From NCBI GenBank assembly GCA_025057115.1, contig JANWWZ010000001.1, positions 62,001-126,000 of the forward strand: a stretch of 64,000 nucleotides of DNA, given 5' to 3'. The notes beneath the pieces were generated by a model, which saw nothing but the letters and a program-made list of their open reading frames with translations, had not been told where the DNA came from and did not search any database. The translations under genes and the position numbers were made by a program. Source of the DNA: Bernardetiaceae bacterium. GTDB lineage: Bacteria; Bacteroidota; Bacteroidia; Cytophagales; Thermoflexibacteraceae. Below, piece after piece: positions 34,701 to 43,661 of this stretch (its first letter is position 1; the number at the start of each line of letters is the position of its first letter).

Positions 34701-36356
34701 TGTTCTAAGTATTGCGGGCTTGCTAGTCCAATGGAGCTTTTGCAAGTCTGCTTGCCGAAGTACTCCGTGCAAGCGAATAAGACTATCTTTGAGATTAAAT
34801 TGCCCTGTACTTTCAAAAGCCAAGTGGGGGTCATTGATTTTTAAGTAACCTTCTGCAAATCCTTTTTTGAGCCGAAGGTCTGCTTGAAGGTGTTTGTATG
34901 AATAGTTTTGCAGCCCTAGCCTGTCCACACGCCCTTTGACCTCAGCTTCAGCATTATCCAGTGAAAAGCCTTTCCCATCGATATTCACATTTGCATCTAC
35001 CATGCCCAGCTGGGGCAGGTTGACTATTTTGCCCAGTTGTAGATTTTGTACCACTAATTGACCGCGATAGGTTTGGGGTGTTGTTTTTAAATTAATATCG
35101 GCAAAGACTGAACCTATATCAGTTTCGAAATGCCCGCGTGCTACAAAGTCGTTGAGATAACCTGCAAACTGTCCACCAAATCGTATTTTTCCCAAAGGAG
35201 CTATGAGGGCAAATTGTTCATCGCTCAAAAACGGCTTTAAGTCCGCTGGTGCAATTTGAGATTGTTTGAATTGCAATTGCAGCAAAGTTTGTTCTATTTC
35301 GGGCAAGCCTTCAAGGAAGAAATTGCCTTTGATGGTACTTTCCCGTCCCAGGTGCAAATAGAGGTCATTTAAGGTCAGATCCTCGAGTGTGCCTTCTATT
35401 GTTGCGCTGAGTTTGAGAGCTACTGGCCATTTTTTAACAGCAGGAGCAAATAAAGCCAGATCCTCTGTGTGCAAAGTAGTTTCTTTTAGCTGAGCATTGA
35501 TTTGCACTTGACTGGCGAAATGGTCCATTGCCTCAGGCGCTTGATAGCTTAAAGAAAAGGAGTTGCCCAGCCGACTTTTGTCAGTTTGTAGGTCTAACTC
35601 TTGGAAAAATAAGCCTTTGTTGCAGTAGAGGAAGGAAGTATTCAATCTATTGATATTCCAGTTTAGGTGAGGATGGCGTGCAGAAAGGTTTCTTGCTTGC
35701 AAGCTAATAGAGTCCTGAACGAGAGAAAAGTTTTTTACCTCTCCATTGAGTTGGTCTAGGGTAAAATGGTTATAGTCAAACCCTTCGGCGAGGGAGTCGC
35801 TTTTGGGTTGGTGATAGCTAAACAAGCAGTTATTAAAAATAATTTGCTCAATGACCAACTTGCCAGTTGAGGTAGTAGTAGTATCGCTTTGGGGTCCACT
35901 TAATGCGTCAATAAGGGTTACAATATTGAATTGCTCATTAGGTCCGTTGGCAATTAACCTAAAAGCTAAGCTATCTAATCGAATTCGGTTAAATATGATA
36001 TCGTTCCCTTGGAGCAATGTCCACAGGTCGTAGTCTACGCCCAACGCTGAAGCGGCTAGCATGGTTTCTCCTGTATGGTCTTTGATTAGAACGCCTTTTA
36101 GTACTGCCTGGTCCAGCCAACGGATAGAAATGCCTTGGATGTGCATTTCAAAACCTGTGCGTCGGGTAAGGTAAGCGGTAGCTTTTCTGCCCAACCACGT
36201 TTGCACCAAGGGAAACTGCAAGACCAACAAGGCAAATAGCAACAAACTGACAATGACGAAAAAGGAGGTAATAAAGAAGTTCACCAATCGAGCTCGCTTT
36301 TTGGTAACACGAGCCGTGCTTTTAGGTTGGTCATCTGTAGGCAAAATTGCGTTCAT
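31713..36356 (-). CDS. TamB-like translocation and assembly protein
   Basis: 1547 residues. One N-terminal membrane helix (residues about 28-50, FFITSFFVIVSLLLFALLVL) anchors it in the inner membrane. The rest is long beta-rich periplasmic sequence of AsmA/TamB type with repeats of paired strands. The C-terminal TamB/DUF490 domain shows IVRGSYLFTFQNLFSK, GDPFKGQMNIVASYT, and a closing RLSYSFMNGRVRITR. TamB-like proteins are thought to bridge the membranes for lipid transport or protein assembly. It starts 12 bases after menD and overlaps the J-domain gene by 4. Confidence 0.93.
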   Translation of the reverse strand: MNAILPTDDQPKSTARVTKKRARLVNFFITSFFVIVSLLLFALLVLQFPLVQTWLGRKATAYLTRRTGFEMHIQGISIRWLDQAVLKGVLIKDHTGETMLAASALGVDYDLWTLLQGNDIIFNRIRLDSLAFRLIANGPNEQFNIVTLIDALSGPQSDTTTTSTGKLVIEQIIFNNCLFSYHQPKSDSLAEGFDYNHFTLDQLNGEVKNFSLVQDSISLQARNLSARHPHLNWNINRLNTSFLYCNKGLFFQELDLQTDKSRLGNSFSLSYQAPEAMDHFASQVQINAQLKETTLHTEDLALFAPAVKKWPVALKLSATIEGTLEDLTLNDLYLHLGRESTIKGNFFLEGLPEIEQTLLQLQFKQSQIAPADLKPFLSDEQFALIAPLGKIRFGGQFAGYLNDFVARGHFETDIGSVFADINLKTTPQTYRGQLVVQNLQLGKIVNLPQLGMVDANVNIDGKGFSLDNAEAEVKGRVDRLGLQNYSYKHLQADLRLKKGFAEGYLKINDPHLAFESTGQFNLKDSLIRLHGVLRQADLQKLHWTSKPAILRTAFHCHLNGFDPDNLTGHIRLDSLYFLYDRKDILLDSVTFYSHFKTNNSTLRFYSNLIDLEATGNFTPSLLVKDISTLANEYALYLSNDQLAIENYYSRKLATNKLKPSQQQLEKSYQMHYSIALRNVAPLTQMLLPELQVGPNSLVKGQFSSDQTKDFELSLSSDVLQYGNWIVRDVNASCKTTKVPTANQISATLQLKAAFLHQTDQRSKTDTLLQNIQIRGHWEKDRIGYELSAQAAHSSDHGSLKGDLRFMPQKHYLLTLHPSFAVFNDHRWENTDTAFVDIQGKEIGINNFYFADGQRFISVKGTISENPEAELEIEIKRIGIELLGNLIGQKIEGEAEGKVFLKDLYHQIQADGFVYIQNLKLGDFLLGQLQNKVSWDQEEQLIAMQSALINNQREVLNIQGTYKQADNTVDFNIDLRQTNIAVLESFLTDIASDLAGKAQGQLRIYGQATAPQIAGDLFISGGRFKINYLNTTYFFDDRILFEEDRIAVRRLRLRDEDQNVAFLDGGVYHYGFTNFIIDLRADFRRFKVLNTPPSEEALYYGTAVATGKMTIFGPPNNLQITIDAISERGTRIFMPLDGYASTEEKSFIRFVSLKPDTTTQDSLAAQLQLQRKIDLSKLVIALNLEITPDAQMEIILDRKAGDIIRGNARGKLKMDLDTKGDFTMFGDVEIVRGSYLFTFQNLFSKSFDIKQGSTITWNGDPFKGQMNIVASYTQKVALTPILARAQLDSATLNRPELKRRYPVRVDLFLAGELLRPQISYNIEFFDYPRTIIAGGVPISLETSIAAFKARLASDEQELQKQVFSLLMLRRLLPENAFKGIGQSAGNSLSELIANQLSAWMSQVDENLEVDIDLNGFDANAFNTMQLRLSYSFMNGRVRITRDGSFTNVQNRANISSIAGDWTVEYLLTPDGKMRMKMYRRNIANTFNSTLIGANVTTGASMMYTRSFNNISELFGKKPRKSTKQRNPVIPYRDNYIYLPSEEETEQLP

Positions 36357-36368
36357 GTGAGAAAAGTT

Positions 36369-38063
36369 TTACTTTTTCCAATTATTTGGTTGTATAAATT
36401 GCCAAGCCTGTTGGTTAATTTCTTGAAAGGTAAACGTTTCCAGTAAAAGAGCTTTAGGACTGTCAAACAATTGGCAGAGTGCTTTTTCAAAAAGCGCTTT
36501 GCTGTCTGCGTAAAGATACGCAAATCCAGCGTCTTGCGCTGCAGAACGAGCCGAAAGTCTTTGCCGAGTAACCAGATATTCATCAGTTTCTGGCAAGCCT
36601 TTAGGTCCATCTATGAGGTGAAAGATACCACCACCACCATTATTGAGCACTACAATCCGCAAGTTATCTAGTGGATAATTATGCCAAAGAGCATTGCGGT
36701 CGTACATAAAGGCTACATCGCCCACTATTAACAGGTGTAGTTTTTCTGGCGAGGCTAAAGCGTGTCCTACAGCGGTGCTTACGCAACCATCTATGCCACT
36801 AGTGCCGCGATTGCAAAATACTTCTATCTGTTGATGGCGTCTTAGTCCCACTGCTTGGGCATAGCGCACAGGCATTGAGTTAGCCAAATGAAGCACTGAA
36901 TGATTAGGGATTACTTGCAAGAGGCGATAAACGATAGCAGGCTCGTTGAGGGAAAAACTTTCCCACAATCTTTCAAATTGTTGGTCGCCTTGTTGGGCTT
37001 CAAAATTGGGAAAGGGATCCCATCGCTTTTCTAAAGGGGCATTTTTGAAATAATGAACAAGTTGTTCAAAAAAAGTCTCGGGAGTAAGTCGAATAATATG
37101 CGTAAGGGATTGAAATACATCGGGTACGGCTCCTGCAGGTTGTATGTGCCAATGTTGGGGTGCAGGAAATCGACGCAGGTAATTTTTCAGCGTTTTAGAA
37201 ATTACTGACTGTCCGAAAGTAATTAACAAATCAGGTCGATGCCATGCTTGCCCTGCTAGCTGCAAACCAGCTTCATATCTAAAAACTGAATTAACAACTG
37301 TGTGAACGTTGGAAAAAATATCCCCAAATAACGGGAAGGGCAACTGCTCCAGCAGGGATGTGAGTGTTTGAGAGAACCGTTGCTGACCAGCCACAAGTAA
37401 TATTTTTTTAACTTGGGTTATGTTATCAAACAAAAAATTCCATTGTTGTTGAGTTAATTGCGCAGTTCCAGCAATTTCTGAAAAAATTTTAATCTGGTTG
37501 TCAAAAGAAATTTGGTCTTGGGGGCGGGGATAGAAAGGCTCGCGGAAGGGAATATTCAAATGCACTGGACCTGCTGGGAAATCAGTGCTTACATGGATAG
37601 CTTCACACATAGTTCGGTAGGCTGCCCAGGTAGCATCAGGATGTACGTACTCTACTGGCAATTGGTAAGCGGCTTTGCAGTGCCTGCCGAACATATAGTA
37701 TTGCCGGATGGTTTGACCGTCTGCTTGGTCTATCCATTCTGGAGGGCGGTCTGCAGTGAGTACTATCAAAGGTACTCGGCTGTAGTACGCCTCTGCAACA
37801 GCAGGAGCGTAGTTAAGCCCCGCTGAACCTGAAGTGCAAATTAGCACCGTAGGTTTGCCCCTTTGCTGTGCTATGCCTAAAGCAATAAAAGCCGCAGTGC
37901 GTTCATCGCTAATGCTATATGCTTGGATGGCAGAATGCCGGGCAAACGCAATTGCCAAAGGAGCATTGCGCGAACCAGGAGAAATAACCGCTTTTTGAAT
38001 TCCCAACTGAGCACAAATATGGGCAAGATTAATAACTGGGTAGTAAGGATAGTGCGTATTCAT
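36369..38063 (-). CDS. menD: 2-succinyl-5-enolpyruvyl-6-hydroxy-3-cyclohexene-1-carboxylate synthase
   Basis: 564 residues. ThDP enzyme of menaquinone synthesis joining 2-oxoglutarate and isochorismate. The first conserved block is AVISPGSRNAPLAIAFA; STDFPAGPVHLNIPFREP lies mid-protein; the C-terminal ThDP site has LHLLIVGDVAFMYDRNAL and LRIVVLNNGGGGIFHLI. The start at 38063 (MNTHYPYYPVINLAHICAQ) fits better than the ATG 15 bases upstream. Menaquinone as the quinone fits the lineage. It heads the menD-tamB-dnaJ-pspA run. Confidence 0.96.
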   Translation of the reverse strand: MNTHYPYYPVINLAHICAQLGIQKAVISPGSRNAPLAIAFARHSAIQAYSISDERTAAFIALGIAQQRGKPTVLICTSGSAGLNYAPAVAEAYYSRVPLIVLTADRPPEWIDQADGQTIRQYYMFGRHCKAAYQLPVEYVHPDATWAAYRTMCEAIHVSTDFPAGPVHLNIPFREPFYPRPQDQISFDNQIKIFSEIAGTAQLTQQQWNFLFDNITQVKKILLVAGQQRFSQTLTSLLEQLPFPLFGDIFSNVHTVVNSVFRYEAGLQLAGQAWHRPDLLITFGQSVISKTLKNYLRRFPAPQHWHIQPAGAVPDVFQSLTHIIRLTPETFFEQLVHYFKNAPLEKRWDPFPNFEAQQGDQQFERLWESFSLNEPAIVYRLLQVIPNHSVLHLANSMPVRYAQAVGLRRHQQIEVFCNRGTSGIDGCVSTAVGHALASPEKLHLLIVGDVAFMYDRNALWHNYPLDNLRIVVLNNGGGGIFHLIDGPKGLPETDEYLVTRQRLSARSAAQDAGFAYLYADSKALFEKALCQLFDSPKALLLETFTFQEINQQAWQFIQPNNWKK

Positions 38064-38186
38064 TTGCCACAGGCGCAAACAAGTGTGTTTTTCTACAAAA
38101 TATTATGCAACTTAGCCCTTGTTTGTTAAAACAACTGCTAGGAATCGCATTAATTTTGGCGATGATATTTAAAGCCATCTAATTTT

Positions 38187-38573
38187 ATGGTCACTGCAGT
38201 TACACAGGGAGTGAAGGTGTCTGTTAAAACGGAGTATAAGAGCCAGTACTCGCGTCCATTGCAACAACATCATGTTTTTGCCTACCATGTTACTATAGAA
38301 AACCACAGTAAATATACTATTCAACTGTTGCGCCGTCATTGGGATATTTACGATACCAATGGGGAATATTTGCAAGTAGATGGCGAAGGGGTGGTAGGAG
38401 AGCAACCTGTACTTGCCCCCGGAGAAGTGCACCGATATGCTTCAGGTTGTCATTTGAAAAGTGGTATAGGAAAAATGTCGGGATATTATACGATGGAAAG
38501 GCTCATGGATGGTTATCAATTTCCTGTGGCAATTCCCGAGTTTGTTCTTATAGCGCCTTACTTGCTTAATTAG
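38187..38573 (+). CDS. apaG: ApaG protein
   Basis: 128 residues, the usual size. A single beta-sandwich: VTQGVKVSVKTEYKSQYSRP, FAYHVTIENHSKYTIQLLRR, WDIYDTNGEYLQVDGEGVVG, and FEKW-like ends replaced by YASGCHLKSGIGKMSGYYTM. Family members influence Co/Mg resistance and diadenosine tetraphosphate levels; the mechanism is unsettled. A TAATTTTG box at 38151-38158 lies upstream, but its nearest TTG is 25 bases away, too far for the usual promoter. Confidence 0.93.
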   Translation: MVTAVTQGVKVSVKTEYKSQYSRPLQQHHVFAYHVTIENHSKYTIQLLRRHWDIYDTNGEYLQVDGEGVVGEQPVLAPGEVHRYASGCHLKSGIGKMSGYYTMERLMDGYQFPVAIPEFVLIAPYLLN

Positions 38574-38583
38574 GCTATTAACC

Positions 38584-39348
38584 ATGCCATTACTGAAAGA
38601 TTTGACAAGTTTTTTGCACTACTGGCTAAAAGCACAAACCCTGCATAGCATTCATTCGCCTTTCGTTTTTCAGTTATGCGACCAAGTGATACTTGCCAAC
38701 AAGCACTATTATGATTTTGATGAAATAGAAACGCTCTTTGAACCGCTTACCAACAACAATACTCTTATCGACCAACTCGGAGAGACGGATTTTTCTGACT
38801 CTTTTCGCCCTACTGTAAGGCAAGTGATTCATCGGTTTGAACCTTCCGAATCCGTGAGGCATTTGCTTTACAAGCTGGTAGATTTTTTTTGCCCTCAGAC
38901 GGTAGTAGTGATGGGCAGTAACACAGGTATTGCAACGCGCTACCTTGCAAAAGGGTGGCATAAAAGCCGCTTGCTGAGCATAGAGCCTTGCAAGCAGCTA
39001 GCTGAGATTTCCACCGAAATGATGCGGGATTTGCAATATGTAGAAATAATTAACGAAAATTGGCAAACAGGGATAGCAACGGTTATTAAAAAATTGACAC
39101 CTATTGATTTTTTGTGGCTCAATGCTCGCCATGCAGGCATGAATTACATCATATTTGAACAACTTGTTTCTGCTTTGCACAGCCAGAGCGTAGTGGCATT
39201 TCATTTACCTTGCCGCGCCCTTGCTGAACCGTTGTGGAAACAAGTAGTGGCTAATCCCCATGTGCGGTTTAGCATTGATTTATGGAAAATTGGTTTGGCA
39301 TTTTTTAATCGCCAGCAGCCTAAACAACATTTTGTGCTACGCTGGTAA
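38584..39348 (+). CDS. SAM-dependent methyltransferase-like protein
   Basis: 254 residues. The opening LHYWLKAQTLHSIHSPFVFQ is a conserved Bacteroidota block. A Rossmann-type core follows: FFCPQTVVVMGSNTGIATRYL (SAM-loop-like GSNTG), LLSIEPCKQLAEISTEMM and the strand TPIDFLWLNARHAGMNY, in the arrangement of the O-methyltransferase/MTase_24 families. The acceptor is unknown. It follows apaG by 10 bases, so the pair is probably one transcript. Confidence 0.75.
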   Translation: MPLLKDLTSFLHYWLKAQTLHSIHSPFVFQLCDQVILANKHYYDFDEIETLFEPLTNNNTLIDQLGETDFSDSFRPTVRQVIHRFEPSESVRHLLYKLVDFFCPQTVVVMGSNTGIATRYLAKGWHKSRLLSIEPCKQLAEISTEMMRDLQYVEIINENWQTGIATVIKKLTPIDFLWLNARHAGMNYIIFEQLVSALHSQSVVAFHLPCRALAEPLWKQVVANPHVRFSIDLWKIGLAFFNRQQPKQHFVLRW

Positions 39349-39350
39349 GA

Positions 39351-39764
39351 TTAGGTAAACAAGTCGGGATCTCGCTCAAGTAATAAAATGGCATGCTGAG
39401 GCACAATAAAATAGCGCTGCCCTCCATAAAAAACTTCGTAGGCAGATTTTTGCAGGAAAATAGCTAGATCTCCTTCCTTTGCCTGGAGAGGAATGTACTT
39501 GACTCTTTCTTCTGGAGCTTTCCAGGGTTCATCTTCATCAACTGGTAAGGGGATAGGAATGCCAGGACCTACTTTCATCACGTAGCCGCTTTGCACGCGT
39601 TCATTGTCTTGAACACTGGGCGGCAAATACAATCCGCTTTCAGTGCGCTCTGTAGGCGACTTGGGCTTGATCAACACACGGTCACCTACTACGATAATTT
39701 TATCCAAATTTGCATCCGAAGAGCCCATAGAAGTGCTTAGCGTTCTTTTTCTTACCTCAACCAT
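39351..39764 (-). CDS. GroES-like co-chaperonin paralogue
   Basis: 137 residues, about 40 longer than classical GroES. The Cpn10 fold is visible: KIIVVGDRVLIKPKSPTE, the mobile loop RTESGLYLPP, GYVMKVGPG, EGDLAIFLQKSAYEVFYGG and the last strand YFIVPQHAILLLE. An insert of about 25 residues (IPLPVDEDEPWKAPEERVKY) lies in the middle of the barrel. No groEL lies next to it. It may be a second GroES, or a stand-alone protein that kept the fold. Confidence 0.82.
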   Translation of the reverse strand: MVEVRKRTLSTSMGSSDANLDKIIVVGDRVLIKPKSPTERTESGLYLPPSVQDNERVQSGYVMKVGPGIPIPLPVDEDEPWKAPEERVKYIPLQAKEGDLAIFLQKSAYEVFYGGQRYFIVPQHAILLLERDPDLFT

Positions 39765-39906
39765 AGCTCACCACAATTTTACACCAACCCACTTTAATCA
39801 ACCCAATTTTTGGCAATCGGTTTGCCTGCTGTTAATAGCACTACAATAATACCATTTGATTGAAAACTGACAAAAAGTCAGTTTATTGGCTAAAGTAATC
39901 TTGCCT

Positions 39907-40938
39907 ATGAAAGAGCCCTTGCTGGAATGCATACCTAATTTCTCTGAAGGTCGCAACTGGTCGGTTATTGGCGCCATTGCTCGAGCTATTACCTCCGTTT
40001 CCACTGTTCAACTGTTGGAAATAGATAGCAACAGCGATGCCCATCGCACGGTAATGACTTTTGTCGGCAAACCAGCAGAAGTGTGTCAGGCAGCGTTCCG
40101 AGCCATTGCAGTGGCTGGAGAGTTGATTGACATGCGTCGGCACAAAGGGGCTCATCCGCGCATTGGGGCTACTGATGTGTGTCCATTAGTGCCCTTGTAC
40201 CACATCAGTATGGAAGAGACCGTAGCGCTTGCGCGCAAGTTAGCAAAGCAAGTGGGCAACCAACTACAAATCCCAGTGTATTGCTACGAGTATGCTGCTT
40301 TTTCTGAAGAGCGGCGCAGTTTGCCCTTTATCCGTCAAGGCGAGTATGAAGGCTTAGCCAAGCGCATGTTGCATTTCCCTCCTGATTTTGGTCCCAAAAC
40401 GTTTCAACCCAAAGTAGGAGCTACTGTTATTGGGGCAAGAAAAATACTTATTGCGTGGAACTGCAATTTAGCTACTCGTGATCTGGCAATTGCTAAAGCA
40501 ATCGCAGGGGAAATTCGCACTTCTGGAAGGAAATTACCTGGTAGCTCTCACCCCGAAAAGCAGTTTTTGCCCGGCAAGTTGCCTGCTGTAAGAGCCATTG
40601 GTTGGTTTATGCCAGAGTACAATTGCGCACAAGTGTCCACTAATTTGATTGACATCGACATTACCCCCCTGCACGTGGCATACGAGGCTATCGTAGAAAC
40701 TGCCCGAAAGTATGGTACGCAAGTCATTGGCTCGGAGTTAGTTGGATTGGCTCCCTTGCGCGCTTTTCTAGAAGCAGGGCGTTATTTTTTTACTAAACAG
40801 GGCGGTACTCCACCCACTGAGGAAGCTCAACTGATTGCCAAAGCAGTGGAAGTCATGGGATTGGATTCAATCAAACCTTTTCACCCTGAAAAGAAAATTA
40901 TTGAATACGCCATGCAGCAGCCATCGCTTAAATTTTAA
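39907..40938 (+). CDS. ftcD: Glutamate formimidoyltransferase
   Basis: 343 residues from ATG 39907. It moves the formimidoyl group from N-formimidoyl-glutamate to tetrahydrofolate at the end of histidine breakdown. Motifs: LLECIPNFSEGRNWSVIGAI, IDSNSDAHRTVMTFVG, HKGAHPRIGATDVCPLVPL and LAWNCNLATRDLAIAKAIA-like IAWNCNLATRDLAIAK. The cyclodeaminase domain found in animal enzymes is absent, as in Bacteroidota. An upstream TTG (39886) is a poor alternative start. The tail overlaps the phosphatase gene by 11 bases. Confidence 0.94.
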   Translation: MKEPLLECIPNFSEGRNWSVIGAIARAITSVSTVQLLEIDSNSDAHRTVMTFVGKPAEVCQAAFRAIAVAGELIDMRRHKGAHPRIGATDVCPLVPLYHISMEETVALARKLAKQVGNQLQIPVYCYEYAAFSEERRSLPFIRQGEYEGLAKRMLHFPPDFGPKTFQPKVGATVIGARKILIAWNCNLATRDLAIAKAIAGEIRTSGRKLPGSSHPEKQFLPGKLPAVRAIGWFMPEYNCAQVSTNLIDIDITPLHVAYEAIVETARKYGTQVIGSELVGLAPLRAFLEAGRYFFTKQGGTPPTEEAQLIAKAVEVMGLDSIKPFHPEKKIIEYAMQQPSLKF

Positions 40939-43492
40939 AACCAATTACCAATACATCGTCGGTTTGCTCTTCGTTGCCCTTCCATTCAACGAACTCTTGC
41001 TGTAAGCGTTCATACTGCATGGACATTGGCATAAAACTAAGTGCATGTAAAAGATTGCGGAAGCGTTTGCTCATGTACTTTTGGTTGCGGCTACCTCCAA
41101 ACTGGTCTTGAAAACCATCTGAATAAATGTAAAATGTGCGCTGAACTGAATTGAGAGAAAAACTGTGTTGTTGAAAAGTAAGGTACTGATTGGGAATATT
41201 GCTTAGGTTGCCACCTACTGAATATCTTTCGCCCTTGATTACGTATAGTTGCCCATTTTCTACATAGCAAAGAGGCAACCCTGCTCCAGCAAAATGCATG
41301 ATGCCTTGAGTACGGTCTATTGCACAAAGGGCAATTTCCATTCCGTCGCGGTTGTTGGTAATTTCTTGGTTGAGTAACTCGCGAACTCCTATGTGCATTT
41401 CTTCTAAAATTCTGCCAGGCTCTTTGTTGTTTTGGTAAAGAATAATCTTGTGCAACAAGTTGTGAGCCATTACGCTCATCATGGCACCAGGCACACCGTG
41501 ACCGGTGCAGTCTACTACAGCTAAGAAAGTAGTGTTGTCCTTTTGAGCAAACCAGTAAAAATCGCCGCTGACAATATCGCGAGGAATGAATAAAACAAAA
41601 CTTTCAGGGAGAACTTCGGCAATTGCTTCTACAGGAGGTAACAAAGCTTGCTGTATTCTCTTGGCATATTTGATGCTATCGATAATTTGTTCGTTTTTAG
41701 TTTGTAGCTGTTGTTGTTTTTCGCTCAATTCTGCCAACACTTGGCTTACTTGTCGATTGGCAAGCTCAAGAGCTACTGCTTGCCTTTGAATTTCTTGCTT
41801 TTGTTGGTTGAGCAATTCATTTTGCCGCTGGAGCTCTTCATTCAGTTTTTGCAAGTTTTCTGATTGCACTATTATTTCTTCCTTCTGCTGTTCTAGCACT
41901 GCATTTTTTTCTAATATGCTATCGCGTTGAGCTTCTATTTCTTCCATTACTTGGCGGATTTCTTCATTTTGCATGCTAATTTCTTCATTAGCAAGGCGGA
42001 GCCTCTCTGCTTGGGCGGCGAGTTCTTCTTTTTGGTGCTGAATTTCTGCTTGTTTTTTAAGCAGTTCTTGCCGTTGTTGTTCAAGAGAATAAGCCATTTG
42101 ATTGAATGAATTGGCGAGTATACCTAATTCATCGCTTCGGGAAATGCGAACACGAGCTTCTAAATTTCCGCTGCTTAACTGCTCTGTTGCTTTTACAAGT
42201 AGGTTAATTGGTTGAATAAAGCTATAAGCAATGGCTAATCCTATTAAAATAATTCCTAGCGCTGTCAGTCCTGTTGTTTTGACAATTCGCCAAGCAGAAG
42301 CATAGACAGGTGATAGCACTTCCTCTACATCAATTTCAGCGATGAGCACCCATTTAACGTCTGAAATTTGCAACGGCGTGTAGGCACTTAGCACTTTTGT
42401 TTTGCGATAATCTTCAATGATTTCGATCCCAGTCTGTCCATTGAGAGCTTGCCTAACACTTGGAGTAGTAACGGACTGAAAAAGGATAGTAGTTTTGTAA
42501 AATTGAATATTTTGCCGAGAAAGGCTATCTGTTTGGTAAAGATCTAACTTCTGTAGGTATTCTTCTGGCGACTCTAGAAAGAAACGCGCATCAGTGCGCA
42601 TTTTATAATCACTGCCTACAAGATAGGTTTCACCCGAGTTGCCTAACCCTTCTTCTTTCCATGCATTGTTACTGGTCATTACTTGATTTATTTTGTTAAT
42701 GGATATTTGGAAAGCCAGTGTGCCGATTTTTTTATCGCCTTCAAAAATAGGAGCGGCTAAAAAAGCAGCAGGTGCCATATAGGAAGGCAAGTACAAGGCA
42801 TAGTCGCAAAATATAACCTGGTTTTTCAAACCTGTGTAGCGAATGCGCCGAAATAAGTCTCCTAAGTTGCTATTGGCATGAAACTCACTAAGTAGGCTTG
42901 TGCCAAAATCAATTTCTTTGGCTACGGTGTAAATAATGTGTCCTGACTGGTCATCTATCAAAAAAATATCATAGTACTCGTAAGTATTCAAGAACCGACT
43001 CATTAAAGGGTGGTACTTTTCGTGGATAGCATGGTAAGGGTGCTCCACAAAAGGAGTTCGAATGCGCGTCAAATATTGTAACTGGAGAAATATGCCAGCA
43101 TTTGTACTAGGCAACAAACTATCTACGTTGATTTGACTTTGTACCTGCTCAGGTAGCTTGTCTATGAGTTCTTTTTTGTAGTAAGCTTTCAAAGCATTGA
43201 TCTGGTCTTTGTTTACAGGCATGTCATTAGCCGAAGTGAAGGCGGCTTTAAATTCTTTCATTGCGTCTATTACTGTGCGGCTTTGAGCGAAAAAAGCAAT
43301 CTCTGCCCGCTTGCGTTCAAAAAATATTTCTATGCTATTTTTTTTGACCTCCCGAACGCTGACCAGTTGTTCAAAAGCCTGTTTTTGAAGGATTTGAGTG
43401 ATTTGGTAGTATTCTATTGTAGAAATAATTAGCAAAGGTAAAATGCCCACTAATAGAAATGACAAAATTAGTTTGTAACGTATGCTATTCAT
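40928..43492 (-). CDS. Cache-HAMP-SpoIIE sensor phosphatase
   Basis: 854 residues. N-terminal membrane helix (5-27), a large periplasmic Cache-type domain (about 30-385) with DIFLIDDQSGHIIYTV and MRTDARFFLE, a second helix (about 403-423), HAMP (SSGNLEARVRISRSDELGIL), a Gln/Glu-rich coiled coil (about 470-605), and a C-terminal PP2C/SpoIIE phosphatase with SGDFYWFAQ, AVVDCTGHGVPGAMMSVMAHN and DGFQDQFGG. It should dephosphorylate an anti-sigma-factor antagonist or similar in response to an external signal. No STAS or anti-sigma gene is adjacent; the SpoIIAA-like gene at 55257 is far away. Confidence 0.93.
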   Translation of the reverse strand: MNSIRYKLILSFLLVGILPLLIISTIEYYQITQILQKQAFEQLVSVREVKKNSIEIFFERKRAEIAFFAQSRTVIDAMKEFKAAFTSANDMPVNKDQINALKAYYKKELIDKLPEQVQSQINVDSLLPSTNAGIFLQLQYLTRIRTPFVEHPYHAIHEKYHPLMSRFLNTYEYYDIFLIDDQSGHIIYTVAKEIDFGTSLLSEFHANSNLGDLFRRIRYTGLKNQVIFCDYALYLPSYMAPAAFLAAPIFEGDKKIGTLAFQISINKINQVMTSNNAWKEEGLGNSGETYLVGSDYKMRTDARFFLESPEEYLQKLDLYQTDSLSRQNIQFYKTTILFQSVTTPSVRQALNGQTGIEIIEDYRKTKVLSAYTPLQISDVKWVLIAEIDVEEVLSPVYASAWRIVKTTGLTALGIILIGLAIAYSFIQPINLLVKATEQLSSGNLEARVRISRSDELGILANSFNQMAYSLEQQRQELLKKQAEIQHQKEELAAQAERLRLANEEISMQNEEIRQVMEEIEAQRDSILEKNAVLEQQKEEIIVQSENLQKLNEELQRQNELLNQQKQEIQRQAVALELANRQVSQVLAELSEKQQQLQTKNEQIIDSIKYAKRIQQALLPPVEAIAEVLPESFVLFIPRDIVSGDFYWFAQKDNTTFLAVVDCTGHGVPGAMMSVMAHNLLHKIILYQNNKEPGRILEEMHIGVRELLNQEITNNRDGMEIALCAIDRTQGIMHFAGAGLPLCYVENGQLYVIKGERYSVGGNLSNIPNQYLTFQQHSFSLNSVQRTFYIYSDGFQDQFGGSRNQKYMSKRFRNLLHALSFMPMSMQYERLQQEFVEWKGNEEQTDDVLVIGFKI

Positions 43493-43661
43493 TTCTTGGC
43501 TGAAGTTGATGGCTTCAAACTGACTACTTAACGCAAAGTTTTAAGACGGCAATACAAGTAAGCAGGAATATTTGGTATATCTAGGTTACGAATATAGCCA
43601 AATTTCTTTTCCGTCGTTGTCATCTTGCAATAAAAAGCCAAGATTGAAGGGTGATGTCAAA

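Noticed and set aside
36353-36610. 85-residue minus-strand frame at the menD end
   Set aside because: It is an out-of-frame reading inside menD.
38123-38158. Promoter before apaG (TTTG and TAATTTTG)
   Set aside because: The spacing is 25 bases, longer than the 19-21 seen at the accepted promoters.
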